In this document: positions 43,059-51,655 of the stretch, piece after piece | Position numbering within the stretch: position 1 is the first letter of the stretch | How the letters are laid out: every line of letters begins with the position of its first letter | Assembly: GCA_937926105.1 (NCBI GenBank) | Contig: CALANS010000162.1 | Span: forward strand, 1-64,000 | Length of the DNA: 64,000 bases | Direction: 5' to 3' | Source: an uncultured Actinomycetes bacterium | Lineage (GTDB): Bacteria; Actinomycetota; Actinomycetes; Mycobacteriales; Nakamurellaceae | The notes under the pieces: generated by a model | The model's input: the letters and a program-made list of their open reading frames with translations, nothing else | Databases searched by the model: none | Told to the model about the DNA's origin: nothing | Translations under genes and position numbers: made by a program

Positions 43059-43113
43059 CGAACCCATCGATACCCACGAGGGCCAGGCTCCGCTCTGTAT
43101 CAGAGGAGCGATC

Positions 43114-44595
43114 ATGACGACTCCAGCCTGGGGACCGTGGGGCGGCCACGCGCCGGATCATCTGCACGGCGTCGACCTCCCCGGCTATGGCCGGGAATCC
43201 CTAACGGGCAGCCTGGTCCACATCGGTGTCGGGCAGTTCCACCGATCGCATCTGGCGGTGTACCTGGACGACCTGTTTCGACGGGGCGTGAATCTGGGGT
43301 GGGCGGTCCGCGGGATCGGACTGCGCGCCGAGGATGCGTCCCTGCGCGATGCCCTGATCGACCAGGACTGTCAGTACTCGGTCACCGAGAAGTATCCCGA
43401 CGGGACGCGCGTGACGAGGCTTGTCGGTTCGCTCGTCGAATACATCGACGGATATACCGATCCCGATGCTGCCATCGAGGCGATCGCCGACCCGCGGACT
43501 CGGATCGTCTCGCTGACCATCACCGAGGGCGGCTACAACATCGACCGGCGCACCGGCGAGTTCCGCCTCGACGAGCCCGGCGTCGCAGCCGATCTCGCCG
43601 ACGCTGGACGTCCGCGCTCCGTATTCGGGGTTGTCTGCGAGGGCCTGCGCCGTCGTCGGGATCGCGGCCTGGGCCCGGTGACGGTGATGTCGTGCGACAA
43701 CGTCCAAGGCAATGGAGCGGTGGCCCGCCGCGCATTCACCACGTTCGCGAACGGCCTGGACCGGGGACTCGCGGGCTGGATGAGCGAGCACGTGCGGTTC
43801 CCCAATACGATGGTCGATCGCATCACACCACCGACCTTGGCCGACGATATTGCCGAGTTACGTTCCCGCACGGGGCTCTTCGACCGGGCCGCCGTGCTGT
43901 GCGAGCCGTTTCGACAGTTCGTGGTGCAGGACGACTTCGCCGCGGGACGCCCCGGGTGGGAGCGCGTCGGCGTGCAGATGGTGGCCGATGTCGAGCCCTT
44001 CGAGCAGATGAAGCTGCGCCTGCTCAACGCGCCGCACCAGATCCTTGCGCACTTCGGCCTGCTCGCCGGCTACGCGCACACCGCGGAGGCCATGCGGGAT
44101 GCCGACCTGGTGTCGCTGCTGGCGACCTTCCAGCATCAGGAGGCCATGCCGACCATCCCGCCGGTGCCGGGTATCGACCTGCCCGGCTACGCGGCCACGG
44201 TGCGGGAGCGCTTCGCCAACCCCCAGATGGACGACACGCTGGTGCGCATCGCCACCTCGGCCAGCGACCGCATCGCCAATTTCATGCTGCCGCTGATCCG
44301 GGACCGCCTGGCGACCGGCCGGAGTGTCGACATCGCGGCGGCCACCGTCGCCGCCTGGCTCCATCGGCTCCGGATGACGGCGGCGGGGACGTTCGCTGTC
44401 GAGGTGCCGGACCCCGGCTTCGATGTCGGCGCCTCCTCGTCGGTGCGCGAGATGCTTGCCCACCCCATCTTCGGCGGGCTGGGGGACGAGCCCGGGTTCG
44501 TACGATCGTGTGCGCGAGCCGCCGAGGCACTCGCCACCCACAGCGTGTCGAACGCCATCCGGTCGATCCTCTGCGCGCCACTGTTGCCGGACTGA
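43114..44595 (+). CDS. mannitol dehydrogenase family (fructuronate reductase/polyol dehydrogenase)
   Basis: 493 residues from ATG 43114 preceded by AGAGGAG. The Rossmann start is LVHIGVGQFHRSHLAVYLDD. Family motifs include VSLTITEGGYNID, MSCDNVQGNG, FPNTMVDRITPP and the catalytic Lys region EQMKLRLLNAPHQILAHFG. It interconverts a keto sugar acid or ketose with its polyol/aldonate using NAD(P)H. It closes the LacI operon and complements the Gfo/Idh/MocA enzyme in the adjacent operon. Confidence 0.9.
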   Translation: MTTPAWGPWGGHAPDHLHGVDLPGYGRESLTGSLVHIGVGQFHRSHLAVYLDDLFRRGVNLGWAVRGIGLRAEDASLRDALIDQDCQYSVTEKYPDGTRVTRLVGSLVEYIDGYTDPDAAIEAIADPRTRIVSLTITEGGYNIDRRTGEFRLDEPGVAADLADAGRPRSVFGVVCEGLRRRRDRGLGPVTVMSCDNVQGNGAVARRAFTTFANGLDRGLAGWMSEHVRFPNTMVDRITPPTLADDIAELRSRTGLFDRAAVLCEPFRQFVVQDDFAAGRPGWERVGVQMVADVEPFEQMKLRLLNAPHQILAHFGLLAGYAHTAEAMRDADLVSLLATFQHQEAMPTIPPVPGIDLPGYAATVRERFANPQMDDTLVRIATSASDRIANFMLPLIRDRLATGRSVDIAAATVAAWLHRLRMTAAGTFAVEVPDPGFDVGASSSVREMLAHPIFGGLGDEPGFVRSCARAAEALATHSVSNAIRSILCAPLLPD

Positions 44596-44645
44596 CCGGC
44601 CCGGCGGAGGGGCTGATCGACATCGTCACCCGCGACTCCGGGGTA

Positions 44646-45227
44646 CTAGCTCTCGCTTCGGGGTCGATGCAGCACACGCAGTTTGGCCGTTCGCGGATCT
44701 TGGTCACCCACAATCCGCGCAACCCACCGGATCGCCTCATCTACGTCGACGGAAGAGTCGTGCGCGCCAAGCATGGCCTCGATGTCCGGCCAGTCCTTCG
44801 ACCGGTCGAACAGCGCCTTGAAGATCGTCAGATCGGTTGCCGAGAGCACCTTGATCGTTCGATCTCGCAGCGGCACTTCGATCGCGCGTCGAGCGACGAC
44901 GGCGTGATAAGCGCTCTCCGCGAAGAACAAGTCCAACGGCATGGCTACGGCGCCGTCCACTGGCCACGGGATGCGCACCTGACCGTCGCGTTCGATGCTG
45001 GCCCGATGCCCGCCGGTCCAGGGGACGTCGGCCGGGAGCGCCCTGAGCGCCCGCACCGCATCATGGCGGGGGAGCGCCACATTCACATCGATGTCCCGCG
45101 TTGCCCTGGGATCGTCGATGTGATAATTCAGCGCCAGAGCGCCCCCGATCGCACACTCGATGCCGGCATCGCTCAGCGCCCGATACACCGCCAGCGTGCG
45201 TGTGACAATCAGCCCGCTGTCGATCAT
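44646..45227 (-). CDS. MNT/AbiEii-like nucleotidyltransferase (putative toxin)
   Basis: 193 residues with the nucleotidyltransferase signature IGGALALNYHIDDPRATRDI followed by DVNVAL (GG...DxD form). C-terminal part includes LSATDLTIFKALFDRSKDW, seen in AbiEii/DUF6036-type proteins. Such enzymes act as toxins modifying tRNA or proteins, with an upstream HTH antitoxin. It overlaps the XRE gene by 4 bp in that order. Toxicity is inferred from the family. Confidence 0.8.
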   Translation of the reverse strand: MIDSGLIVTRTLAVYRALSDAGIECAIGGALALNYHIDDPRATRDIDVNVALPRHDAVRALRALPADVPWTGGHRASIERDGQVRIPWPVDGAVAMPLDLFFAESAYHAVVARRAIEVPLRDRTIKVLSATDLTIFKALFDRSKDWPDIEAMLGAHDSSVDVDEAIRWVARIVGDQDPRTAKLRVLHRPRSES

Positions 45228-45598
45228 CGATGCGTCAAGGTCCGGAACGGGGGGAACTCAAGTTCTCCGCGGTCGCGCGCGGGCAACTCCATGGCCATGC
45301 CGCACACCATTTCGATGACCTTGGCTCGCTGTTCGATGGTCAGCGGCGAGGGACCCATCGCCGGATTCGGCCGCGTCCACGCCGGGGCCAGGTCGGTCTC
45401 GGCCCTTGGGCTCCAGGAGATGTCCATCCGAAGTCCGGCCGCCGCCCCGAGACGTTCCAGTTGTGCGACAGCGGGCTGCCGGCGTCCTTTCAGGTAGTCA
45501 TCCAGCAGCGCCCTACTGACGCCCGAACGCCTCGCAAGTTCGGACTTGGTCAGCCCTGACCGTTGCACAAGAGCTTCGATCGCGTCCGCTGCCGTCAT
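45224..45598 (-). CDS. XRE-family HTH protein (putative antitoxin)
   Basis: 124 residues. HTH: LTKSELARRSGVSRALLDDY followed by LKGRRQPAVAQLERL. A C-terminal tail with an IEQRAKVIEMVCGMAMELP helix may contact the nucleotidyltransferase. A perfect palindrome begins 12 bp upstream of the ATG, so autoregulation is likely and the leader is very short. Confidence 0.85.
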   Translation of the reverse strand: MTAADAIEALVQRSGLTKSELARRSGVSRALLDDYLKGRRQPAVAQLERLGAAAGLRMDISWSPRAETDLAPAWTRPNPAMGPSPLTIEQRAKVIEMVCGMAMELPARDRGELEFPPFRTLTHR

Positions 45599-45609
45599 GC
45601 TCTGAGCGT

Positions 45610-45629
45610 ACGTACTAAATACAGTACGT
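45610..45629. promoter_or_regulatory. perfect palindrome upstream of XRE/nucleotidyltransferase operon
   Basis: ACGTACT and AGTACGT around the 6-bp AAATAC, 20 bp in all. It lies directly before the antitoxin ATG and overlaps the extreme 3' end of the broken Wadjet gene. It is the natural autoregulatory operator of the XRE protein. Confidence 0.7.
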
Positions 45630-46672
45630 GCAAGAGGGTCGGTGCGGTCGTCTGGGCGGGAACCGCGCGGCCGCCCACGTCCAGTCGATGCGTTCCTGCT
45701 CCAGTCGCACCCGCTGGCCGAGTCGATCGGTGACGAGATCCTCGTAGAGATCCGCCTCGGCAGGGGTCAGCGTGTCCGAATGTGCTCGGGTGGGGCTGCC
45801 CTCGGTGACCCAGCGGTCCCGGTGGGCGACTAGGGTTTCGCGGTCCATCAGGAATGACCGAGCCCGCGGCAGCCACGCCCGCAGCCTGTTCAGGATGGCG
45901 AAGCCGTCGGTGTCCAGGTCCCCCCAATGGTGCACCTCGGCGTCCCGCAGCCACGGGAGTGGACCGGCCCGGTCTACCTCGAACCCCTTGTCCCACAGCA
46001 CGACTCCGCCCGTCGGTACCGGAACGCTCAGGAAGGTGATCTCGTTCTCCACGATTACCGCCGTCCGCGGTCTGATCTCCAGGGCGCGGAGGTCTTCGAC
46101 CGGCGCGGTGATGTCGGACAGCGACAACGATGCGGACAGCGCCGGGTCGGCGCGCAACCGGATCATCTCCGGCTTCGCGGCCAGGCCGAGTCCACTCAGG
46201 AATCCGGCGGGACCGGCCGGTTCTCCCAGCAGCGCCGCGCGTTCCCGGGCCGCGCGGTCCAGCGAGCGGAAGTTCTGCTCGACCTCGCGAAAGTCGGACA
46301 GCAGCTCTCGTGCCGTGCTGGCCACCCGCTGGTAATGCTCGCGCAGGGCGGTGGGATCCAACAGCGCAAGCTCTCCCTGCGACACTGCCGCGATCTCTCG
46401 GTGGATCTCGTCCCGGCGCCGCTGCAGGTCCGCCATTTGCGCTCTGGGGTCACGCTCGGTGCCGTGCACGATCTGACGGAGCAGCTCGATGACGATCTGC
46501 AGCGGGACGGTGCCCACGAAGGCCCGGTTCCGTAGGAGGATGCGGTCGCACCGCGGTTGTGCTCGACAAAGTGCCGGGCCAAGAAGGACAGCACCAGCGG
46601 GGAGTTGCCGGCCCGGAGCAGGCGCCACGCCGGATGCTCGTCGCGCAGCATCCCGATCGCGTCGTGCTCCAT
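45615..46672 (-). pseudogene. collapsed Wadjet remnant: jetA (DUF3375) fragments fused to jetD (DUF2220) C-terminus
   Basis: From ATG 46672 the translation opens like DUF3375/JetA (MEHDAIGMLRDEHPAWRLLR, then FLARHFVEHNRGATAS). Near 46540 the JetA sequence jumps frame and skips about 90 family residues to RAFVGTVPLQIVIELLRQIV and LLSDFREVEQNFRSLDRA. Without a stop it then runs into JetD/DUF2220: AVIVENEITFLSVPVP, HHWGDLDTDGFAILNRLRAW, SFLMDRETLVAHRDRWVTEG, ending RLEQERIDWTW. JetB, the SMC-like JetC and the rest of JetA and JetD are missing. Wadjet cuts circular plasmid DNA; this copy cannot do so. Confidence 0.8.
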
Positions 46673-46812
46673 GGCGACCCTCCGGTTACCTTGCCGGCGA
46701 CTGGAGAGGCCGCCGTCACGGCACAGCCTCAAGGCTGGATCCGACAGGTCTGCCGAGGTCGGGTACCTCGTCACCGCCTTCGGCAGTGAGGTGTGATGCC
46801 CAGGGAGGTCGG

Positions 46813-47919
46813 TTACGCGGCGCCCGCCTCGGTCGATCGCCGCCAGCGGATGCCCGCCTCCAGGAAGCCGTCGATGTCCCCGTCGAAGACTGCTGTCGGG
46901 TTGCCCACCTCGTGGTTGGTGCGCAGGTCCTTGACCATCTGGTACGGGTGCAGCACGTAGGAGCGCATCTGGTTGCCCCACGAGTTGCCGCCGTCGCCCT
47001 TGAGCGCGTCGATCGCCGCCTTCTCGTCCTGCCGTCTGCGTTCTAGCAGTTTGGCCTGCAACACCGTCATCGCCGACGCCCGGTTCTGGATCTGCGAGCG
47101 TTCGTTCTGGCAGGACACCACGATCCCGGTCGGCAGGTGGGTGATGCGCACCGCGGAGTCGGTGGTATTCACGCCCTGGCCACCCGGGCCGGAGGACCGG
47201 TACACGTCGACCCGCAGGTCCTTCTCGTCGATGTCCACGTGGTCGGAGGAGTCCACCACCGGCACCACCTCCACCCCCGCGAACGAGGTCTGACGGCGGC
47301 CCTGGTTGTCGAAGGGGGAGATCCGCACCAGGCGGTGAGTGCCCTGTTCCACCGACAACGTGCCGTAGGCATAGGGCGATTTCACCTGGAACGTCGCCGA
47401 TTTGAGGCCGGCCTCCTCGGCGTAGGAGGTGTCGAACACCTCGGTGGGATAGTTGTGCCGCTCGGCCCAGCGCAGGTACATCCGCAGCAGCATCTCGGCA
47501 AAATCGGCCGCGTCTACACCGCCGGCCTCGGACCGGATTGTGACCAGCGCCTCCCGCTCGTCGTATTCGCCGGACAGCAGGGTGCGGACCTCCATGGCTT
47601 CGATATCCGCGGTCAGCGCGGCCATCTCGGACCGGGCCTCGGTGAGCGTGTCCGGATCCTCCTCACCGAGCTCGAACAGCACCTCCACGTCGTCCAGCCG
47701 TTGCCGCAAGCCCTGCACCCGCGCCAGCTCGCCCTGGGAATGCGACAGCTGGCTCGTCACCGCTTGGGCCTTCTCCTGGTCGTTCCACAGGTCGGGCGCG
47801 CTCGCCGCGACCGACAGATCCGCGATGGTGGCCTTCAACCGCTCCAGATCGACCACGGCCTCGATCGAGTCCATGGTGGTCTGGAGTTCCTTGAGGGCGG
47901 CGGCGTCGTCGGGATTCAC
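46813..47919 (-). CDS. prfB: peptide chain release factor 2
   Basis: 368 residues from GTG 47919 ([20 protein letters not shown]), the normal RF2 length; the frame runs further upstream but without family sequence. The catalytic GGQ is in [19 protein letters not shown] and the anticodon-like SPF in [14 protein letters not shown]2 reads UGA and UAA. The coding sequence is continuous: no in-frame UGA or CUUUGA slip site near codon 25, so the autoregulatory frameshift of many bacteria is absent. Downstream, where actinobacteria usually have ftsE-ftsX, lie the broken Wadjet gene and the toxin-antitoxin pair. Confidence 0.95.
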   Translation of the reverse strand: MNPDDAAALKELQTTMDSIEAVVDLERLKATIADLSVAASAPDLWNDQEKAQAVTSQLSHSQGELARVQGLRQRLDDVEVLFELGEEDPDTLTEARSEMAALTADIEAMEVRTLLSGEYDEREALVTIRSEAGGVDAADFAEMLLRMYLRWAERHNYPTEVFDTSYAEEAGLKSATFQVKSPYAYGTLSVEQGTHRLVRISPFDNQGRRQTSFAGVEVVPVVDSSDHVDIDEKDLRVDVYRSSGPGGQGVNTTDSAVRITHLPTGIVVSCQNERSQIQNRASAMTVLQAKLLERRRQDEKAAIDALKGDGGNSWGNQMRSYVLHPYQMVKDLRTNHEVGNPTAVFDGDIDGFLEAGIRWRRSTEAGAA

Positions 47920-48045
47920 AACAGTCCAGCCTACGCGGGGCGGCGAGTGGATCCGGCCGGGCAGGTCCCGGTGTGCGGCGGCCCATTCCGTCGGGTATAT
48001 TCCGCGAGGAGTAATTAGCCAGCGGTGGAGAGGGGACGGGTGGAC

Positions 48046-48780
48046 GTGGTGAGTCCGATGGCCATCGCGGCACTCGGCCTGCTCGCCGAGCGGCCCATGC
48101 ACCCCTACGAGATGTACCAACTGCTGCTGGCACGCGAGGAAGACAGGGTGCTCAAGGTCCGGCCCGGGACGCTCTACCACACGGTGGACCGGCTGGCGCG
48201 GGATGGCCTGGTCCGTCCGCTACACACCGAGCGCGAGGGCAACCGACCCGAGCGCACCACCTTCGATATCACCGAGCAGGGGCGCCGTGAGCTGTCCCGG
48301 CGAGTCCTCGAAATGCTCGCCGCGCCGTCCCGAGAATACCCGGAGTTCCCGTTGGCGATCTCGGAGGCACACAACCTGTCCGCCACCCAGGTGATCTCGT
48401 GCCTGCGCACCAGGATGCAGGCGCTGCTCGACGAGGAGGACTATGTCGCCGCGCGGCTGCGGGCGCATGGCGCCTCGGACGTGCCCCGGCTGTACTGGCT
48501 GAACGTGGACTACGACCGGGCCATGCGGGAGGCCGAACTCGCCTGGCTGCGGCGCATCGTTGGTGAGATCGACACCGGCGAGTTGCCCTGGCGGGACTCC
48601 GCGGAGGTCAGGGCGCATGCAGCACGGATGGTCCAGGCGGAACCGGGGGCCGCTGTCGGACCGGCGGAGGACGATGAACGGGTGTCGTCGCCGGTACCCC
48701 GTCACCGCCCCGGCGCTCGCCGGCGACGCCGACCGAACAGCATGCCACCGTCACCACATCGCGAACCTCAAGACCGATGA
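48046..48780 (+). CDS. PadR-family transcriptional regulator
   Basis: About 244 residues; GTG 48046 is chosen because GAGGGGA lies 9 nt upstream, with GTG 48025/48040 and ATG 48058 as alternatives. The winged helix reads [20 protein letters not shown] and [21 protein letters not shown] helical C-terminal domain and a basic disordered tail of about 45 residues follow. PadR proteins repress drug exporters and release DNA on binding the drug. The MFS exporter gene starts 18 bp later, so this pair is an autoregulated resistance unit. Confidence 0.88.
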   Translation: MVSPMAIAALGLLAERPMHPYEMYQLLLAREEDRVLKVRPGTLYHTVDRLARDGLVRPLHTEREGNRPERTTFDITEQGRRELSRRVLEMLAAPSREYPEFPLAISEAHNLSATQVISCLRTRMQALLDEEDYVAARLRAHGASDVPRLYWLNVDYDRAMREAELAWLRRIVGEIDTGELPWRDSAEVRAHAARMVQAEPGAAVGPAEDDERVSSPVPRHRPGARRRRRPNSMPPSPHREPQDR

Positions 48781-48798
48781 AGATAAGGAACCAACAGC

Positions 48799-50376
48799 GT
48801 GACCAGCACCGATACCTCCATGGGCAGCGAACCGCCGCGCGGTGATGCCCGTCGGTCCGAACCGGAGGCGGTCGTCAACCCGTGGGCCGCCCTGTGGGCG
48901 CTGTGCCTGGGCTTTTTCATGATCCTGGTCGACTCGACCATCGTGTCCGTCGCTATCCCGTCCATGATGAAGGGCCTGGGTGCCGGCATTAACGAGGTGC
49001 TCTGGGTGACCAGCGCCTACCTGCTGGCCTACGCCGTGCCGCTGCTGATCACCGGCCGGCTCGGCGACCGATTCGGGCCCAAGGCGCTTTACCAGACCGG
49101 TCTGGTGCTGTTCACGCTCTCGTCCCTGTGGTGCGGGTTCTCCGGCGACATCACCATGCTGATCGTCGCGCGGGTGTTCCAGGGACTGGGCGCCTCGATG
49201 ATGACCCCGCAGACGATGACGGTGATTACCCGCACCTTCCCCGCGAACCGGCGCGGCACCGCGATGGGTATGTGGGGCGCGGTGGCCGGTGTCGCCACCC
49301 TGGTCGGCCCGATTCTGGGCGGCGTGCTGATCGACTCGCTCGGCTGGGAGTGGATCTTCTTCATCAACGTGCCGATCGGAGTGGTGGGACTGGGTCTGGC
49401 GCTGAGGTTGGTGCCGCACCTGCCCACCCACGCGCACCGCTTCGACTGGGTCGGTGTCGTGCTGTCGGCGGGGGGGCTGTTCTGCCTGGTGTTCGGCATC
49501 CAGGAGGGTCAGAACTACGACTGGGGCACCATCGCCGGGCCGATCTCGGTATGGCTGCTGATCATCGTCGGCATCGTGTTGCTGGCCGCATTCGTGGTGT
49601 GGCAGGCGTACGGGCGCTCGGAGCCGCTGGTGCCGCTGGGGCTGTTCCGAGACCGGAATTTTTCGCTGGCGAACATCGGTATCACGTCGGTCGGGTTCTC
49701 CATTACCGCGCTGGCTTACCCGATGATGCTGTATGCGCAGTCGGTGCTGGGCCTGAGCCCGACGCGGTCCGCGCTGCTGATGATCCCGATGGCCGTGTTG
49801 TCCGGCGGGCTGGCCCGTCCGGTGGGCAAGCTGGTGGATCGCATGCATCCGCGGTACCTGGCGGGGTTCGGCCTGGCATGCATGATCGCCGCGTTGGTGT
49901 GGCTGGCCTTGATCGTCTCGCCCACGTTGCCGATCTGGCAGCTGGAACTGCCGATCGCGCTGATGGGACTGGCCAACGCGTTCATGTGGTCGCCGCTGTC
50001 GGCCACCGCCACCCGCAACTTGCCGATGCATGCCGCGGGCGCCGGATCCGGGGTGTACAACACCACCCGGCAGGTGGGTGCCGTGCTGGGCAGCGCCGGC
50101 ATCGCGGTGTTCATGGAATACCTGCTCACCCGGGCATTCGGCGCGGCGGCGGCGGACGCCGGGTCCTACAGCCAGTCCGGGCCGTTGCCGGAAGCGATGC
50201 GGGACGGATTCGCCACGGCCATGGGGCATTCGCTACTGCTTCCCGCCGGCGTGCTGGTGATCGGGCTGATCGCGGCGCTGTGCTTCGCGCGGCCGGTGCA
50301 GACCCTGCGGGGCGGTGCGCGTCGTGGCACTGCCGGTGACGAGCCCGTCGGGGCGCGGGCCGTGGCCGGAGAGTGA
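48799..50376 (+). CDS. DHA2-family (EmrB/QacA-like) MFS drug exporter
   Basis: 525 residues with about 14 helices. Motif A variant TGRLGDRFGPKALYQTG after helix 2, the antiporter motif C region GVATLVGPILGGVLID in helix 5, and ILVDSTIVSVAIPSM in helix 1 place it in the DHA2 group. These use the proton gradient to export toxic compounds. Regulated with the preceding PadR gene. Confidence 0.93.
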   Translation: MTSTDTSMGSEPPRGDARRSEPEAVVNPWAALWALCLGFFMILVDSTIVSVAIPSMMKGLGAGINEVLWVTSAYLLAYAVPLLITGRLGDRFGPKALYQTGLVLFTLSSLWCGFSGDITMLIVARVFQGLGASMMTPQTMTVITRTFPANRRGTAMGMWGAVAGVATLVGPILGGVLIDSLGWEWIFFINVPIGVVGLGLALRLVPHLPTHAHRFDWVGVVLSAGGLFCLVFGIQEGQNYDWGTIAGPISVWLLIIVGIVLLAAFVVWQAYGRSEPLVPLGLFRDRNFSLANIGITSVGFSITALAYPMMLYAQSVLGLSPTRSALLMIPMAVLSGGLARPVGKLVDRMHPRYLAGFGLACMIAALVWLALIVSPTLPIWQLELPIALMGLANAFMWSPLSATATRNLPMHAAGAGSGVYNTTRQVGAVLGSAGIAVFMEYLLTRAFGAAAADAGSYSQSGPLPEAMRDGFATAMGHSLLLPAGVLVIGLIAALCFARPVQTLRGGARRGTAGDEPVGARAVAGE

Positions 50377-50406
50377 ACCGGGAATACCCGCTGGGCAGCG
50401 GCTGCG

Positions 50407-50928
50407 TCAGGAGCCTTCGCGCAGCTGGCCGATGTGCACGGTGTAAACGCCGGTGACGGTGTTGTGCGAGCCGGACAGCACGGTGGGCACTCCGGGCAGG
50501 GTGATCTGGGCGATGACGCACAGGTCGTAGGTCGCCCCCGGCTGGTAGCTGGGCGCGACGGCAGGAGCCTGCCGGCAGTCGGAACCCGAAGCGACGGCCC
50601 GCACCGTCATCGTGTCGGGGGTGATGCCCTGATCCTGCAGATCCTGGCCGGCCACGGCCCTGATCAACGGCTCGCCCACGGACCCGGAGGTGGATGTCTC
50701 GATCAGACGGCCGGCGTCGCGGGCGGCTTGCGCGACCGCGAGGGTGGCAGCCTGCAGTCGCAGCAGCGCGATCAGGATGTACATCGTAGGAATCAGCAGC
50801 AGGACGGCCAGGAACACCACCTCGATGATGGCCCGGCCGTCGTCGCGCGCCGCGCGGCGTGCCCCACGCAGCCGGACCATCAGCATGACGGCTGGTCCAT
50901 CGACGAGTGCGCGCGGCGATGGCGTCAC
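50407..50928 (-). CDS. TadE/TadF-like pseudopilin
   Basis: 173 residues from a GTG overlapping the previous stop by 4 bp. After a cytosolic segment (RAARDDGRAIIEVVF, the TadE-like charged motif) comes one hydrophobic helix (LAVLLLIPTMYILIALLRLQ) and an extracellular domain with two Cys (SDCRQAP, YDLCVIAQ). TadE-like pseudopilins are part of the Tad (Flp) pilus machine. It is the last gene of the tad segment. Confidence 0.8.
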   Translation of the reverse strand: MTPSPRALVDGPAVMLMVRLRGARRAARDDGRAIIEVVFLAVLLLIPTMYILIALLRLQAATLAVAQAARDAGRLIETSTSGSVGEPLIRAVAGQDLQDQGITPDTMTVRAVASGSDCRQAPAVAPSYQPGATYDLCVIAQITLPGVPTVLSGSHNTVTGVYTVHIGQLREGS

Positions 50929-51341
50929 CGCGGCTCCCGCAGGGCGTGGCCGGTGACGGTGATGTCCGGCATGATCCCGTTCAACAGGGGCATGATTCCC
51001 GGCGCCTGCATGGTGCAGGTCACCGCGAGCATGCGGCCGGTGTCGCTACCGTTGCGGCACGTCACGGTGCCGGCCGCCGACCCGGCCAGGGTATGCGAGA
51101 TGATCTCCGCCGCCCGCTGGGATGCGGCCGCGTCGGGCACATCGGCGTTGGCCGCGTAGCGGGCTGCCTGCGCGGCCGCGCTGGTCAGCAGCAGGCGACC
51201 GTAGGCCCACAACCCGATGGTCACCAGCCCGAAGAACAGCATCATCAGCAGCACCAGCACCATGACGAACTCCGCGACGGCGGAGCCGTTGTCCCCACGC
51301 GGATTCGACGGCCGGGACGGCCGACTATCGCTGCCGCTCAA
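50925..51341 (-). CDS. TadE-like pseudopilin
   Basis: 138 residues from a TTG that overlaps the upstream stop (TTGA); the longer frame to 52265 runs under tadC. The TadE motif is DNGSAVAEFVMVLVLLMMLF, followed by LTSAAAQAARYAANADVPD and a Cys pair in the C-terminal domain (VTCRN, VTCTM). Secreted or inner-membrane pilus component, coupled on both sides. Confidence 0.82.
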   Translation of the reverse strand: MSGSDSRPSRPSNPRGDNGSAVAEFVMVLVLLMMLFFGLVTIGLWAYGRLLLTSAAAQAARYAANADVPDAAASQRAAEIISHTLAGSAAGTVTCRNGSDTGRMLAVTCTMQAPGIMPLLNGIMPDITVTGHALREPR

Positions 51342-51592
51342 CCGCTGTCCGTGATGGACCGGAACGCGTCGCCGACCGCGTCGAGCACGGCCTTGCGGAA
51401 CACGACCAGCAACGCGATCACCACGATGGCCGTCATCATCGTGATCATGACCCAGCCAGGCACGTCTCCGCGGTCGCTGCGGGCGCCTTCTCGCGGGCCG
51501 GGGGTGCGGCGGACCTTCGGCGGCACGAGTGTCAGAACGATCAGCATCGTGCAGGCACGTTCCAGGGCGGTCGCGGGATTGCTGATGTTCAC
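51338..51592 (-). CDS. small Flp-pilin-like membrane peptide
   Basis: 84 residues from GTG 51592, 6 nt after AAGGAG. A charged linker (RTPGPREGARSDRGDVPGW) precedes one helix, VMITMMTAIVVIALLVVF. Actinobacterial Tad loci carry such RGDVPGW-type small proteins between tadC and tadE; they may be the pilin or an assembly factor. It does not have the classical G/EY prepilin cleavage site of Flp, so pilin status is uncertain. Confidence 0.65.
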   Translation of the reverse strand: MNISNPATALERACTMLIVLTLVPPKVRRTPGPREGARSDRGDVPGWVMITMMTAIVVIALLVVFRKAVLDAVGDAFRSITDSG

Positions 51593-51655
51593 GCCGATCT
51601 CCTTGTGGTGGTGGGGCGGGTCGTCCATCGTTGTTTCGGGGCATGGATTCTCGGA

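Noticed and set aside
43137..45497. 786-codon open frame on the plus strand across the mannitol-dehydrogenase gene and beyond
   Set aside because: It is the +2 shadow of the real gene, produced by high GC; composition is Arg/Gly/Pro-rich with no family motif.
47920..48180. N-terminal extension of release factor 2
   Set aside because: The extension has no family sequence and overlaps the divergent PadR gene; GTG 47919 gives the normal RF2 length.
48751..50229. 492-codon minus-strand frame opposite the MFS exporter
   Set aside because: Antisense shadow of the exporter; Gln/His/Arg-rich and without any recognisable domain.
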